In this document: one piece after another, positions 34,390 to 44,421 of the stretch
Numbering within the stretch: position 1 is the stretch's first letter
How the letters are laid out: each line of letters opens with the position of its first letter
Assembly: GCA_003225005.1 (NCBI GenBank)
Contig: QIAN01000172.1
Location: 1 to 62,832, forward strand
Origin: Acidobacteriota bacterium
Lineage (GTDB): Bacteria > Acidobacteriota > Terriglobia > Terriglobales > Acidobacteriaceae
Direction of reading: 5' to 3'
Length of the DNA: 62,832 bases
Made by a program: the position numbers and the translations under genes
Notes under the pieces: generated by a model
What the model saw: the letters and a program-made list of their open reading frames with translations, nothing else
Told to the model about the DNA's origin: nothing
Database searches by the model: none

Positions 34390-35659
34390 AGGTAAATCCA
34401 AAACTCGTTTGCGTGCGGTCTTGCGTGCGCTTCTGATAGGCAGCAAAACCAGTCACGTCGTGGCGCTCTGTCAACTGGAAGCGCAAACCGCCACCATATG
34501 TCTGCGAAGAAAACGTCCCGATCTGATCGACTTGCGCGAAATTCTCCGTCCCTACCGCGAAGAAGACATTTCCCTGGAGGCGGCGCTCGTCCCACGCAGA
34601 GATAGGAAACCCAATACGTGTTAACCCCGAAGGACGCCATTCCGCGCCTGTCCCGGAAAAATGGCTTCTCGCGCCGGTCAGTCCTACAGACCACGTCCAG
34701 TCGTGAGGCAAGTAAAACAGGGTCATCTCATTGATGGTCAGAATGCGCGCCGTTGTGTACCAATACCAGTGCTGCCCATAGATAATTTCCAGCCCGTGCA
34801 GAAGCTTGCCACCAGCGAGCCTCCATCCTTGGTCGTAGTCGAAGAACGCTTCGTTTTTCGGAATGACATTGTTGTGATGAGCTGCCGCTCCACCCACCGT
34901 TAACGCACCCATCCTCGGCAACTTTCCGGTCACGCTCGCTACGGACGTTTCCGCATCCGTTCCCGCCCGCTGGTAAAAATTCTCGGAGACGGCAGTTTTC
35001 CAGCGCGGTGTCCAGTGCGAAGTGAAGTTCAATCCTTGCAGGTCATTAGGGCCAACAAAGCTGAAAAGGTCGGTGTTCACCCCCACGCGCATCTCATGCC
35101 TGGGTTCACTGCGCAACGAAAGCAGTCCCAACTCGGCCTCTTTACTGGTCGGATCCAATTCCAACGCCCGGCGAAATTCCAGCTTCGCTTCGCTCCGGTT
35201 GTCTGCTACCCGCAGCGCACGCCCGCGTGCAGCATGGAGATCGGCGCGCTTCGGGTCGAGCTCCACGGCACGATTTAAGGCTTCGAGAGCGTCCTGGGTT
35301 CGGCTTTCGCGCGAATACACGTTTGCCAATGCCATCCAGTTGTCCGGATCGTTGGGAACAGCGGTGAGAATGTCGTGATATTCGTGTTCGGCTTCCGCGA
35401 CTTTTCCTGACCACAGCAGCACGCGTGCACGCCACGCCCGTATGTCCATGTCTCGCGGTGCACGGGCAATTTCACGGTCCACGATGCTCATGGCTGCGGT
35501 CCAATCCTGCGCCGCAGCACACCTTCGAACTTCTTCTTGCCAAGCCGACGTCGGCTGTTGCGCCAAGGCGAACAAGCAGAATATTGAGATGCCTGCCAAC
35601 ACTCTGAACATCGCGAGCACAATGATTCTGAGGCGTTTACCGACACCGAATGCATTCAT
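34373..35659 (-). CDS. TPR protein with outer-membrane beta-barrel (YaiO-like)
   Basis: From the ATG at 35659 (428 residues): signal peptide (MFRVLAGISIFCLFALAQQ inside the first 40 residues), three to four TPR units (WTAAMSIVDREIARAPRDMD; AEAEHEYHDILTAVPNDPDN; ALEALNRAVELDPKRADLHA; AKLEFRRALELDPTSKEAEL), then a C-terminal beta-barrel of about 220 residues ending in an aromatic residue (FGFTYGFRF). TPR-plus-barrel architecture is that of YaiO and of exopolysaccharide exporters such as PgaA/BcsC-like proteins. It is the first gene of the operon with HEAT and GT2. A TTG/GTG start further downstream is possible. The 8-bp hairpin at 35763-35782 lies upstream. Confidence 0.78.
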   Translation of the reverse strand: MNAFGVGKRLRIIVLAMFRVLAGISIFCLFALAQQPTSAWQEEVRRCAAAQDWTAAMSIVDREIARAPRDMDIRAWRARVLLWSGKVAEAEHEYHDILTAVPNDPDNWMALANVYSRESRTQDALEALNRAVELDPKRADLHAARGRALRVADNRSEAKLEFRRALELDPTSKEAELGLLSLRSEPRHEMRVGVNTDLFSFVGPNDLQGLNFTSHWTPRWKTAVSENFYQRAGTDAETSVASVTGKLPRMGALTVGGAAAHHNNVIPKNEAFFDYDQGWRLAGGKLLHGLEIIYGQHWYWYTTARILTINEMTLFYLPHDWTWSVGLTGARSHFSGTGAEWRPSGLTRIGFPISAWDERRLQGNVFFAVGTENFAQVDQIGTFSSQTYGGGLRFQLTERHDVTGFAAYQKRTQDRTQTSFGFTYGFRF

Positions 35660-36213
35660 ACCTTTGTAGATAGTCTCTACCGAACCGCGGAGAGATACAC
35701 CACCTTGCGTTACTACGACGGTTACATCAGTAACCGGTGTGAGCGCCTCGGTTCCCAATGGCGGCGGACAGGAGTGTCCGCCCCACACGGGCCTGCCGGG
35801 CTTTGGCTGGCTGGACAGACCCTTTGGATCCGCTTAAGTTCAAGTTTTTGGGCTTTCCAACGTGCCAGCGGCCCAGAAAAAATGCTTCCACGGCCAATGG
35901 TGTCACGCCTATCCCATCGCGTCATGGGCGACATAGACTCCATTACTTGCGATCTTCCCATCATCGATTGATAAGTTTCTTGATCGCATCGGACGGCAAT
36001 AGGCCGCCAAGACAATTTTTTTGAGGGCCTAAAATTAGTGGTTGGAGTGGCCTAAGTACATTGGAACCATTTTGTCGTCTCGCGAGTTCAAATCCTGTCG
36101 GGGAAGTTCAGCGTGGCGGCGACCCAGAGGGGCCTGCGTCGTGCCCCCGGTCGCCTCTCTCGGGAACGCAACTAATCCCGCAAATGACGTTCCGAGTTGC
36201 ACGATACTTCCGA
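35660..36213. other. Region between the polysaccharide operon and kdpC
   Basis: Contains the promoter region of the TPR-barrel operon. The hairpin GGCGGACA-GGAG-TGTCCGCC (35763-35782) is of the kind repeated in acidobacterial intergenic DNA. No gene recognised; a T-loop-like GAGTTCAAATCC near 36085 does not belong to a complete tRNA. Confidence 0.4.
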
Positions 36214-36801
36214 TTACTTGACAACCGTCTCCTGCAGAGGACGTTTCGAGTCAAGATCCAGGTTCAACTCCAACACGTTGACGCGAGGCTCGCCTAAGAA
36301 ACCGAGCTGTCGATCTGCCGTGTGCTTAGCGACGAGCTCCTGAACTTCATCGGCGCGCATGCCACGTTCTCGTGATACGCGAGGCACTTGAAACTCGGCC
36401 GAGGCCGGCGAGATATGAGGATCAAGGCCAGAAGCAGAGGTTGTTACCAGATCAGCTGGTACGGACTTCCCGGCATTCTCGGACTGCAGAGAAGCGGCGT
36501 TCTGCCGCACGCGATCAATCAGCTTCTGGTTCGTGGGTCCGAGATTTGTGCCGCCTGAGTTCGCAGCATCGTAACCGCTCCCTGCGGCCGACTGGCGCGA
36601 GTGGAAGTAGCCGGGGCCGGTGAAGGCCTGGCCAATGATTCGTGATCCAATAGGTTTCCCGTCACGCTGGATCAACTGGCCGTTAGCGTTAGCTGGAAAC
36701 AGGACCGTCGCGATTGCCGTGACCACGAGGGGATAGGCGACCCCGAGCAAGATCGTGGTCGCGAAGGTCATCAGCACGGCTGTAACAAGATTTTTCTTCA
36801 T
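36214..36801 (-). CDS. kdpC: Potassium-transporting ATPase KdpC subunit
   Basis: A 195-residue accessory subunit of the KdpFABC high-affinity K+ pump. One N-terminal membrane helix (LVTAVLMTFATTILLGVAYP) and a periplasmic domain with family blocks: GSRIIGQAFTGPGYFHSRQS, GYDAANSGGTNLGPTNQKLI, DLVTTSASGLDPHISPASAE and RVNVLELNLDLD. In complexes KdpC stabilises the pump and raises apparent affinity. It follows kdpB by 12 bases and is the last gene of the operon. Confidence 0.96.
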   Translation of the reverse strand: MKKNLVTAVLMTFATTILLGVAYPLVVTAIATVLFPANANGQLIQRDGKPIGSRIIGQAFTGPGYFHSRQSAAGSGYDAANSGGTNLGPTNQKLIDRVRQNAASLQSENAGKSVPADLVTTSASGLDPHISPASAEFQVPRVSRERGMRADEVQELVAKHTADRQLGFLGEPRVNVLELNLDLDSKRPLQETVVK

Positions 36802-36813
36802 GTCTCGAATCCT

Positions 36814-38841
36814 TTAAGCAAGCCCAACCCGCGTGATCAGCAGGTCAATGAACTTGATTCCGAAGAACGGCACGATGATACCGCCCACGCCGTAGATCAG
36901 CAGATTGCGCCGGAGCAACTCAGCGGCTGGCATCGGCCGATACCTCACTCCTCGTAAGGCCAGCGGGATCAGGGCAATGATGATCAGCGCGTTGAAAATC
37001 ACGGCCGACAATACGGCCGACTGCGGTGTTTGTAAATGCATTATGTTCAGCGCATTCAGAACTGGAAATGTTCCCGCGAACATCGCAGGGATAATGGCGA
37101 AGTATTTCGCGACATCATTGGCAATTGAAAATGTCGTGAGTGCGCCGCGAGTCATGAGAAGCTGCTTGCCGATTTCGACGACTTCAATCAGCTTGGTGGG
37201 ATTGGAGTCGAGGTCCACCATGTTTCCGGCTTCCTTCGCTGCCTGCGTACCGGTATTCATGGCGACACCGACATCGGCCTGAGCCAGCGCTGGCGCGTCG
37301 TTGGTGCCATCGCCAGTCATGGCGACCAGTTTGCCGCCCGCCTGCTCGCGCTTGATTAAGTCCATTTTGTCGCGCGGGGTCGCCTGCGCCAGGAAATCAT
37401 CCACCCCGGCTTCCCGTGCGATGGCAGCGGCTGTAAGGGGATTGTCACCAGTGATCATTACAGTACGAATCCCTATGGCGCGTAATTGATCGAAACGTTC
37501 GCGCATTCCACCTTTGACCACGTCTTTCAGTTCAATGACGCCGAGTGCACCGCGATTCTTCTCGGCAACAACCAATGGCGTGCCGCCGGAACGAGCGATC
37601 TGATCTACGTGCTCCCGAACTGGCTTGGGGAAGTCGCGACCATTCAAGGAAAGATATTTCTGAATCGCATCCACAGCGCCCTTGCGGATCTCGAAGCCGT
37701 CCAGGTTGACGCCCGACATGCGAGTCTGGGCCGAGAATGGGACGAACTGAGCTTCGCGCGAGGACAACTCTCGTCCGCGAAGGCCGTACTTCTCCTTCGC
37801 CAGCACAACGATTGACCTGCCTTCGGGCGTCTCGTCGGCGAGTGAGGAGAGCTGCGCTGCATCGGCAAGTTCTGCTTCAGTAACACCGGGCGCGGAAATG
37901 AACTGTGAGGCCTGGCGGTTTCCCAGCGTGATGGTGCCAGTCTTATCGAGAAGCAGAGTGTTCACGTCGCCGGCGGCCTCGACCGCACGGCCCGACATGG
38001 CCAGAACGTTGTGCTGAATCAACCGATCCATGCCGGCTATGCCAATGGCTGATAGGAGACCGCCGATGGTGGTAGGAATCAGACAGACGAGAAGAGAGAC
38101 GAGCACGAAAACCGTTTGCGGAGAGCCGGAGTAGATCGCGAATGGCTGGAGTGTAACCACAGCGAGAAGAAAGATGATGGTTAATCCTGCCAGCAGAATG
38201 TTCAGGGCGATCTCATTGGGTGTCTTCTGACGTTCGGCGCCTTCGACGAGAGCGATCATGCGATCGAGAAACGTTTCCCCGGGGTTGGAAGTGATCTTGA
38301 TCCTGATTTGGTCTGACAAGACGCGCGTGCCGCCGGTCACCGCTGAACGGTCTCCGCCAGCTTCGCGAATGACGGGTGCCGATTCCCCCGTGATCGCCGA
38401 TTCATCGACTGAAGCGACGCCCTCAACGATTTCGCCGTCAGAGGGAATGAACTCACCGGCAGAGACCATAACGACATCCCCGGTGCGTAGCCTCGAACTT
38501 GGGACCTTCTCGATCTCGCCGTTTTCGAGCAACCGGTTGGCGACTGTTTCGGAGCGCGCTTTGCGCAGCGTATCGGCTTGTGCTTTCCCCCGGCCTTCCG
38601 CCATCGCCTCCGCAAAGTTGGCGAACAGCACGGTGAACCACAGCCATAGCGTGATCTGTAAGTTGAACTTGAATGCCGCACCGCCGCGAAGCAGTAACGC
38701 AGTGGTGATGACGCTGCCGACTTCAACCACAAACATGACGGGATTGCCCATCATCTTGCGGGGGTTGAGCTTGAGGAATGCATCCCGTACCGCGCGCTTG
38801 ACGATCTTCCATTCCCAGACAGCTTTTTTCTTCGTCGCCAT
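36814..38841 (-). CDS. kdpB: Potassium-transporting P-type ATPase KdpB
   Basis: A 675-residue catalytic P-type ATPase (type IA). The phosphorylation motif DKTGTITLG with its Asp is near residue 300. Actuator [10 protein letters not shown], and the N-domain with [21 protein letters not shown]-domain [20 protein letters not shown] and [20 protein letters not shown]. Membrane helices at about 35-85, 220-290 and 580-665. The serine in the TGES motif that is an inhibitory phosphorylation site in E. coli KdpB lies in the same motif here. It hydrolyses ATP and drives K+ moved through KdpA. It lies 8 bases downstream of kdpA. Confidence 0.97.
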   Translation of the reverse strand: MATKKKAVWEWKIVKRAVRDAFLKLNPRKMMGNPVMFVVEVGSVITTALLLRGGAAFKFNLQITLWLWFTVLFANFAEAMAEGRGKAQADTLRKARSETVANRLLENGEIEKVPSSRLRTGDVVMVSAGEFIPSDGEIVEGVASVDESAITGESAPVIREAGGDRSAVTGGTRVLSDQIRIKITSNPGETFLDRMIALVEGAERQKTPNEIALNILLAGLTIIFLLAVVTLQPFAIYSGSPQTVFVLVSLLVCLIPTTIGGLLSAIGIAGMDRLIQHNVLAMSGRAVEAAGDVNTLLLDKTGTITLGNRQASQFISAPGVTEAELADAAQLSSLADETPEGRSIVVLAKEKYGLRGRELSSREAQFVPFSAQTRMSGVNLDGFEIRKGAVDAIQKYLSLNGRDFPKPVREHVDQIARSGGTPLVVAEKNRGALGVIELKDVVKGGMRERFDQLRAIGIRTVMITGDNPLTAAAIAREAGVDDFLAQATPRDKMDLIKREQAGGKLVAMTGDGTNDAPALAQADVGVAMNTGTQAAKEAGNMVDLDSNPTKLIEVVEIGKQLLMTRGALTTFSIANDVAKYFAIIPAMFAGTFPVLNALNIMHLQTPQSAVLSAVIFNALIIIALIPLALRGVRYRPMPAAELLRRNLLIYGVGGIIVPFFGIKFIDLLITRVGLA

Positions 38842-38849
38842 ATTGAATC

Positions 38850-40649
38850 TCAGAATGTCTTGCCTGCACTCATCAGCAGGTGCTCCAGGATCGGCCCAAG
38901 GCTCAGAGCCGGAAAGAAGGTCAACGCCCCCACGATCAGAATCACGCCGATGAGAAGCGCCGTGAACAGTGGCGTGGTCACCGGGAACGTCCCGAGCGAA
39001 GCTGGAACATATTTCTTGCGCGCCAGATTACCGGCGATGGCAAGCATGGGCAGGATCATCAAGAAGCGACCAGCCAGCATCGTGATGCCGCCCGCGGTGT
39101 TGTACCAGAGCGTGTTCGTAGTCAGGCCGTTAAACGCCGAGCCGTTGTTGCCTGCCTGTGATGTAAACGCATAGAGAATCTCGCTCAAGCCGTGCGGGCC
39201 GGGATTCAATATGCTGGAGCTACCGAATCCTTCGACGGCTGAGATGGCGGAGAATCCCAAAATGACCAGCGGGAAGACGAGCACGACCAGCATCGCCATT
39301 TTTACGTCGTAGGCCTCGATCTTCTTTCCCAGGTACTCCGGTGTCCGCCCCACCATGAGACCAGCGATGAACACGGCCAGGATGATGTAAATCAGCATGC
39401 CGTACAGGCCGGCACCAACGCCGCCGAAAATGACCTCGCTGAGCATGATGTTCACCAGCGGTACCATTCCGCCGAGCGGGGTGAAGGAATCGTGCCAGCC
39501 GCTGATCGCGCCGCAACTCGCATCGGTCGTAACCGTTGCCCAGAGCGCAGTGTTGGCGATTCCGAAGCGGACTTCTTTCCCTTCCATGTTGCCGCCGGAC
39601 TGAAGCGCACTCGCGTGCTGATCTACTCCGACGACCAACAGCGGGTTCCCCCGGGCCTCAGCCCAGTAGGTGACGCTCACTCCGACAAGGAACAGAATCG
39701 CCATCGCAGCCCACACCGCCCAGCCATGACGCGGCGAGCCGGTCATTCGTCCCAGTGTGTAGGTCAAGCCGGAGGAAACCGCAAAAATACAGAACAGCTC
39801 AATCAGGTTCGACAACGGGGTCGGATTCTCGAAAGGGTGTGCGCTGTTCGCATTAAAGAAGCCGCCACCGTTCGTGCCCCATTCCTTGATGATCTCTTGT
39901 GAAGCAACTGGCCCTTGTGCGATTGTCTGCTCGGTCACGGTGTCCATGACGGATTTGCCATCGGGGCTGAGAACTGGCTTCCCGTTTGCGTCCACTTTCG
40001 GCACATGCTGCGGTTCGATCAGCTTCACCGTGTCGTACGGTTTCAGGTTCTGAACGACTCCTTGCGAGACCAGCGCCAGCGCTCCCACCATGCAAAATGG
40101 CAGCAGCACCCAAAGGCATGAGCGGACCAGATCAACCCAGAAGTTGCCGATGGTTTCCATTTCGCGCCGGGCGATGCCGCGAATAAATGCGATTGCGATA
40201 GCCATTCCGACAGCCGCCGAAGCGAAATTGTGATATGCCAGGCCTGCCATCTGCGTGAAATAGCTCATGGTGGTTTCGCCACTGTAGTTCTGCCAATTCG
40301 TATTCGTGGTGAACGACGCAGCGGTATTGAACGCGAGCGCAGGCGCGACACCGCCCAACTTCTGCGGATTGAAGGGCAAGAAAGCCTGCGCACGCTCGAT
40401 TACATACAGCACCAGCATTGAAACCGCACTGAATAGCAGCATGGATACCGCATACTCGGTCCAGCGCATTTCGTGGTTCTCATCAACGCCGGTGACGCGA
40501 TATAGCAAGCGCTCGAGCGGGCGCAGCACCGGGTCCATGAATGTCTTTTCACGGTTGAAGACCCGCGCCATGAAGACGCCCATTGGTTTCGTGACGGCCA
40601 GGATCAACATCAGGAAAAATGCGATCTGGAACCATCCGTTAGTGGTCAT
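38850..40649 (-). CDS. kdpA: Potassium-transporting ATPase KdpA subunit
   Basis: A 599-residue, about ten-helix channel-like subunit. I use the ATG at 40649 ([12 protein letters not shown]), which overlaps the kdpF stop in TGATG. Selectivity-filter-type loops: [40 protein letters not shown], the segment around [19 protein letters not shown], and [19 protein letters not shown]. All four P-loop regions with the conserved glycines are present, so the pump should be functional. It selects K+ from the periplasm and passes it to KdpB. Confidence 0.97.
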   Translation of the reverse strand: MTTNGWFQIAFFLMLILAVTKPMGVFMARVFNREKTFMDPVLRPLERLLYRVTGVDENHEMRWTEYAVSMLLFSAVSMLVLYVIERAQAFLPFNPQKLGGVAPALAFNTAASFTTNTNWQNYSGETTMSYFTQMAGLAYHNFASAAVGMAIAIAFIRGIARREMETIGNFWVDLVRSCLWVLLPFCMVGALALVSQGVVQNLKPYDTVKLIEPQHVPKVDANGKPVLSPDGKSVMDTVTEQTIAQGPVASQEIIKEWGTNGGGFFNANSAHPFENPTPLSNLIELFCIFAVSSGLTYTLGRMTGSPRHGWAVWAAMAILFLVGVSVTYWAEARGNPLLVVGVDQHASALQSGGNMEGKEVRFGIANTALWATVTTDASCGAISGWHDSFTPLGGMVPLVNIMLSEVIFGGVGAGLYGMLIYIILAVFIAGLMVGRTPEYLGKKIEAYDVKMAMLVVLVFPLVILGFSAISAVEGFGSSSILNPGPHGLSEILYAFTSQAGNNGSAFNGLTTNTLWYNTAGGITMLAGRFLMILPMLAIAGNLARKKYVPASLGTFPVTTPLFTALLIGVILIVGALTFFPALSLGPILEHLLMSAGKTF

Positions 40650-40717
40650 CAAAACTTCTCCGGACGCAGCAAGGCGTACAGCAAGTACACGATCATCAGC
40701 ACACTGATGACGAGCAT
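40649..40717 (-). CDS. kdpF: Potassium-transporting ATPase KdpF subunit
   Basis: A 22-residue membrane peptide, [20 protein letters not shown] followed by KF, one hydrophobic helix with the Y-x-x-Y-A-L-hydrophobic-x-P-E-x-F ending typical of KdpF. A TTG at 40732 would add MESII and give 27 residues, closer to the usual length. Its stop overlaps the kdpA start (TGATG). In E. coli KdpF sits between KdpA and KdpB and stabilises the complex. Confidence 0.88.
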   Translation of the reverse strand: MLVISVLMIVYLLYALLRPEKF

Positions 40718-40745
40718 AATGATTGATTCCAAAGTAATCGCTGCC

Positions 40746-40832
40746 TCACTTCACCCTGTCACAGAAGTGCACATAAGCAATCGACAACATAAAAAAGGCA
40801 ATCGTAACCGCGACCCAAAGTATGTCCTGCAT
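40746..40832 (-). CDS. 28-residue membrane microprotein at the head of kdpFABC
   Basis: The ATG at 40832 is preceded by a strong AGGAGGG (9-base spacing) and encodes MQDILWVAVTIAFFMLSIAY followed by VHFCDRVK: one membrane helix with a short charged tail containing a cysteine. The stop lies 14 bases (TTG start) to 28 bases (ATG start) before kdpF. The good ribosome-binding site and tight spacing argue that it is translated. I recall similar short peptides of W-x-x-x-T-x-A-F-F-x-L-x-x-x-Y-x-R-x-C-D-R pattern upstream of kdpF in other soil bacteria, but no function. A second small stabilising subunit of the pump is the natural guess. Confidence 0.75.
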   Translation of the reverse strand: MQDILWVAVTIAFFMLSIAYVHFCDRVK

Positions 40833-40870
40833 ATGTTCGTTCCCTCCTCGAAACCCGCTGAGTTCCATTC

Positions 40871-42274
40871 TTACCAGAAGCCTTCTTTCCGCCCCCACCA
40901 CCAGATGAGGCCTACAGTCGCTGTATCTTGTTGTTTGCCGAGAATGCCTTGCACATCAGTCAAGAATGAGGGCTGGTTGGAGAAATCGCGCCGCCACTCA
41001 TACCGCACCAGGAAGCCATCAGCCAGCGCGTAGTCGAAAGTGACGGTATTTTCTTTCAGCGCCTGAGTGATGCCGCTGAAGAATCCGCCTCGATCCGAGA
41101 GGTATTCTGCGCGTCCCGCCAGCGCGACCTTCGGGGTGAACTGATAGCGTGCATAGGCAGCGCCTCCGTCTACGTGGGAAGGGGCTGAAGAATGACCCGG
41201 CGCCGCATTTTGCCACAGACGCTGAATCACGTAATCGCCTTCCAAAGCCAGCGTCAGCTTCGGCGTGGTTTGCCAAATCACATAGCTGTCGAAGATGTGA
41301 GTGTACCCGTCCGGCGCCGGCCGAATGGCTTCAAAACTGAGCCCGGGTTGAACCGGGATCGGGCTGGTGGGCGGCACCACAGCTCTATCTGGGTGCTCCT
41401 GTCCGAGATAATAGCTTGTCGTCCAGTTGATTGATTTTCGGGGCTTCGCGGTGAAACCAAAAAGCTGATCTTTGAAACCGTTGGTCGCTTCCACCTGATT
41501 GGTGCCATTGACTACCCAATAGTTCAGCGTCAGTTGATCGTTGATGGGATAGCTCGCGCGGATTCCCATATGATAGAAAGGCAAGAAATCGAAGTAGAAC
41601 GACCGCGAATAGTTCATCTGGTCTTTGGTGTAATTACCTTCTATCCCCAACGAGCTGCTCCACTTGCCGAAATCGACCGTCAGACCCTTGCCCAGGGGGA
41701 CGATGTACGTCCCGTAAGCTTGAAAAATATTTCTGTAAATCTGCGGTCGAGGTTCATTCGCGGGGTTTCCCTGCAAAGTGTCGGTGGCCTGGCCATACTG
41801 CAGATCCAGGCGTGCGCCCCAACGGCGTCCGGCGCCGAGATCAGGTGCACGCTCTAAAATGACGCTGGCTTGATTCAAACTGAATTCGTTACTAAGCACA
41901 TCATAGGCACGTAATAGGTTCACGCGCCCAACTGGATTGTTGAAGTTGTACGCGTAATAGCCGTCAACGGTAAGATTCAACGTAGTGTCGTGGAGAAAAT
42001 CGAGCGTTTTCCCGTCCGCGGAACTTACCAGCGTTTGCGATGGTGCTGCCCGCGGGCTGGAACCGGCGTCAGTCGCCGGATCCTGCGTTAAAGTCTCATT
42101 TCTCGATTGCATTTGCCTCAAGATTGCTCTTAGCTCTTTAACTTCTGATTCCAGGTGCTCCACGCGCTGCTGCAAGTCCTGCGTATGCGCTGTCGAATCC
42201 TGCGCCACCGCTTGTCCTCTGAGACCTGAAATGCAGGCTCCGAAACACATCAACAACAAAACTTGGTGTTTCAT
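40871..42274 (-). CDS. Outer-membrane porin, BBP2-like, in the kdp locus
   Basis: A 467-residue protein with a signal peptide (MKHQVLLLMCFGACISGLRG, QAVAQ) and a short coiled coil (LQQRVEHLESEVKELRAILR) of the kind that trimeric or peptidoglycan-linked porins carry. A long beta-barrel then has frequent alternating aromatic strands (FSLNQASVILERAPDLGAGR, FYFDFLPFYHMGIRASYPIN, TVGLIWWWGRKEGFW). It matches the putative beta-barrel porin-2 family. It is encoded between kdpE and kdpF on the same strand, 38 bases before the microprotein gene, so it is likely induced with the K+ pump and could let K+ through the outer membrane. The C-terminal residue is aromatic (Trp), as expected for BAM recognition. 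Confidence 0.82.
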   Translation of the reverse strand: MKHQVLLLMCFGACISGLRGQAVAQDSTAHTQDLQQRVEHLESEVKELRAILRQMQSRNETLTQDPATDAGSSPRAAPSQTLVSSADGKTLDFLHDTTLNLTVDGYYAYNFNNPVGRVNLLRAYDVLSNEFSLNQASVILERAPDLGAGRRWGARLDLQYGQATDTLQGNPANEPRPQIYRNIFQAYGTYIVPLGKGLTVDFGKWSSSLGIEGNYTKDQMNYSRSFYFDFLPFYHMGIRASYPINDQLTLNYWVVNGTNQVEATNGFKDQLFGFTAKPRKSINWTTSYYLGQEHPDRAVVPPTSPIPVQPGLSFEAIRPAPDGYTHIFDSYVIWQTTPKLTLALEGDYVIQRLWQNAAPGHSSAPSHVDGGAAYARYQFTPKVALAGRAEYLSDRGGFFSGITQALKENTVTFDYALADGFLVRYEWRRDFSNQPSFLTDVQGILGKQQDTATVGLIWWWGRKEGFW

Positions 42275-42346
42275 AAGACCAACCTTTCTCGCGACGCCAG
42301 TTGTATGAGACCTACCCTCGGATGCTTTTTGATTTCACTGTGCTTC

Positions 42347-44017
42347 TTAGAATTTGACCAGTATGGCAAGATTGAGCCGGTTCTCGTCTCTGCGGAGATC
42401 CGGGGTAAAACCCGAGACCAACGACCCCGGCGAGCCAGTGTTGCCACCCGGAGGAGTGATTCCGTTCTTCCCGGAAAAATAAGGGACACTGGCGGCCCGA
42501 TGCTCAAACTCCCAGCGAAAAGTGATGTATTGGCTGGGCATGTAATCGAAGGTTGCCGATCCGTCCCAAGCCTTGTACGGGTCCCCTGGATTTTCCGTAA
42601 AATAAGGCGTCCCTGAAGTCGCGGTCGCGCCATTGATCGGAGGCAGCAACACCAGATAGCGGCCGGGATTGTTGATCTTGCCACCACCAAGTGTGAAGCC
42701 GTAAAGATCTTTGTGAAACCACAAGCGGTTGTAGAGCATGAAGCCGAGGAAGTCCTGCTTGGGCCAAATGACGCGCTGACCCGCGAGCACGTGCACAGAA
42801 TTGCCGGCACAGCTCACGCCACCGCCATGTTCACATCCCATATCGCCGGTAAGCGAGAAGGCGGCCTTATCAAGAAATTTCGAGGGATTGTCGTGGTACT
42901 TGTACTCAATGCTGTCGTCGGTGTGATATCGGACCCGGCCTGGAACTGCTAGCGCATCTTCACCTAAAGCGTATTGATTCCCGAGTATCGACCAGCGCCC
43001 GTTCGGGCGCCACAGGATTTGCGCTCCAATTCCGGGCCGGTTGTTGAACCGCCCATAGGATTGCCATCCGTTGATAAACCACGGCTCAATTTTCAGGTGT
43101 TCGGTGGGAAAGATCTGCACCCGTACGCCATTGAAGAACCACGGTGTATTCGACGAGACATATGACGGCTGATAAGCCCAGTTATCAAAGTTGTAGTAGC
43201 TGAAGAGTCCAATGTACGACATGAAAATTCCCGCATCGACGTTGATCCCATGCAACTTGTGAAAGTGATATCCGCCATAGGCCTCTGAAACGTAGCGATA
43301 GGCATCGGCGAGGTTCCATTGGCCACGCGCAGGGCTGGCGTCATTGCGCGGCGTGGTCTGTGAATACAGGCCGAATTGCGTCATCAGCCGGGCGCGAACA
43401 TGGTCATAGTGAAAGTCGCCTCCGACGCCAAGCTGCGTCACGTGGACCTCGCTGGATCGGAAGACCTCGCTCGACCCGCCAATCGTATCGTCGGATGGAT
43501 AGTTGAAATCGACGATATAGTCGACATCCGCCCGGATTTCAGGGGTAAAGAAATTGGAATCGAAGGCCGGCTCTTTCGTACGCGGATTGCCGTTCAACCA
43601 GGTGTAATCGGCGAAGGCAAACGGCTCCGCGGGTTGCTTCTTCGTGGGCTGTGTGGACGCAGGCAGCAAGGTCACGCCTTCCGCGGGCGCGAGCGTCACT
43701 GCGGGAGCAAGCGGAGCCATCGACACCGTAGCTTGTGCTGTGTGAATCGCTGTGATGGGCTGCTCTGCAGCCTGGTGCTGTCTCAGCTCCGCTTCCAGTT
43801 GCGCGATGCGCTCCTTCATGGCGTCAAGCTCTTTCGCGATAGCCGGCGGTATCTGCTGATCGGAGTCGGTAGGTTGCTGATTGTTGCATCCGCTCTGCGC
43901 CTCAGTGGGTAAGCTCTGTCCAAGAGCGCGCATCGGACTTACGGCAATACTAAGACAACCGAGAAGTACAGCCAGGCCGCGCGTCAAGTTCGACAACACT
44001 ATGTGCTCATTCATTTC
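42347..44017 (-). CDS. Second outer-membrane porin in the kdp locus
   Basis: Start at ATG 44017 (MNEHIVLSNLTRGLAVLLGC): signal peptide cleaved after about residue 35, then a coiled coil (AKELDAMKERIAQLEAELRQ), a Pro/Ala/Thr linker, and a large beta-barrel of about 420 residues (DYIVDFNYPSDDTIGGSSEV, GGYHFHKLHGINVDAGIFMS, YQPSYVSSNTPWFFNGVRVQ, YITFRWEFEHRAASVPYFSG) ending NLAILVKF, a canonical C-terminal Phe. It lies 72 bases upstream of the first porin, same strand. Together they resemble a pair of K+-regulated outer-membrane channels. Their barrels differ in length and sequence, so this is not a simple tandem duplication. Confidence 0.8.
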   Translation of the reverse strand, partial: EMNEHIVLSNLTRGLAVLLGCLSIAVSPMRALGQSLPTEAQSGCNNQQPTDSDQQIPPAIAKELDAMKERIAQLEAELRQHQAAEQPITAIHTAQATVSMAPLAPAVTLAPAEGVTLLPASTQPTKKQPAEPFAFADYTWLNGNPRTKEPAFDSNFFTPEIRADVDYIVDFNYPSDDTIGGSSEVFRSSEVHVTQLGVGGDFHYDHVRARLMTQFGLYSQTTPRNDASPARGQWNLADAYRYVSEAYGGYHFHKLHGINVDAGIFMSYIGLFSYYNFDNWAYQPSYVSSNTPWFFNGVRVQIFPTEHLKIEPWFINGWQSYGRFNNRPGIGAQILWRPNGRWSILGNQYALGEDALAVPGRVRYHTDDSIEYKYHDNPSKFLDKAAFSLTGDMGCEHGGGVSCAGNSVHVLAGQRVIWPKQDFLGFMLYNRLWFHKDLYGFTLGGGKINNPGRYLVLLPPINGATATSGTPYFTENPGDPYKAWDGSATFDYMPSQYITFRWEFEHRAASVPYFSGKNGITPPGGNTGSPGSLVSGFTPDLRRDENRLNLAILVKF

Positions 44018-44202
44018 AATCCGTTGCGTTCTCACACGCACTACTCTGTTCGCCGAGAGTTCATTCTCCGTAGCCCTGAACTACCCGAAGCAATCCGGAC
44101 GATTACTGTGCCTTTCAATCGTGCCCACTTGCAGGGCCGTTCAGCGCGTAGCCGTTGCCCATCTCAGTGGGATCGTGTGTGTCCGTCGAGCTTCGGGCTC
44201 AA

Positions 44203-44343
44203 TCATTTGTAGCCTTCATAAACCCTCTTGACGCGGCCCGTCCGGCGGCTTCGACTCTCCTGGTAGAGAGCAATCAAGAAGCGCACAAAGAAAGCGATCA
44301 CTGCGCCGCCGATGAGAATGACTATCAGCAGAATTGCAGACAT
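44203..44343 (-). CDS. 46-residue membrane microprotein between kdpE and the porins
   Basis: ATG at 44343 preceded by GAGGAGG (5-base spacing). One membrane helix (MSAILLIVILIGGAVIAFFV, RFLIALY) and a strongly basic tail (QESRSRRTGRVKRVYEGYK). The good ribosome-binding site, coding character and position directly behind the candidate KdpE operator (44422-44454) support that it is real. It starts the porin-kdpFABC transcript. I do not know the family; a small regulator or assembly factor for the transport complex is possible. Confidence 0.65.
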   Translation of the reverse strand: MSAILLIVILIGGAVIAFFVRFLIALYQESRSRRTGRVKRVYEGYK

Positions 44344-44421
44344 CACGCCTCCTCGGAGCATGACCGAATCAGATCGTCCCCGCTAATTCCCAACACTCCA
44401 TTCGATACTTCTGTGCATAAC

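Noticed and set aside
35763..35782. 8-bp hairpin before the TPR-barrel gene as a c-di-GMP riboswitch
   Set aside because: None of the conserved riboswitch core bases are present around it; it looks like a common intergenic palindrome.
36075..36110. A T-loop-like GAGTTCAAATCC suggesting a tRNA
   Set aside because: The T stem does not pair properly and no D or anticodon arms can be found upstream, so there is no tRNA gene.
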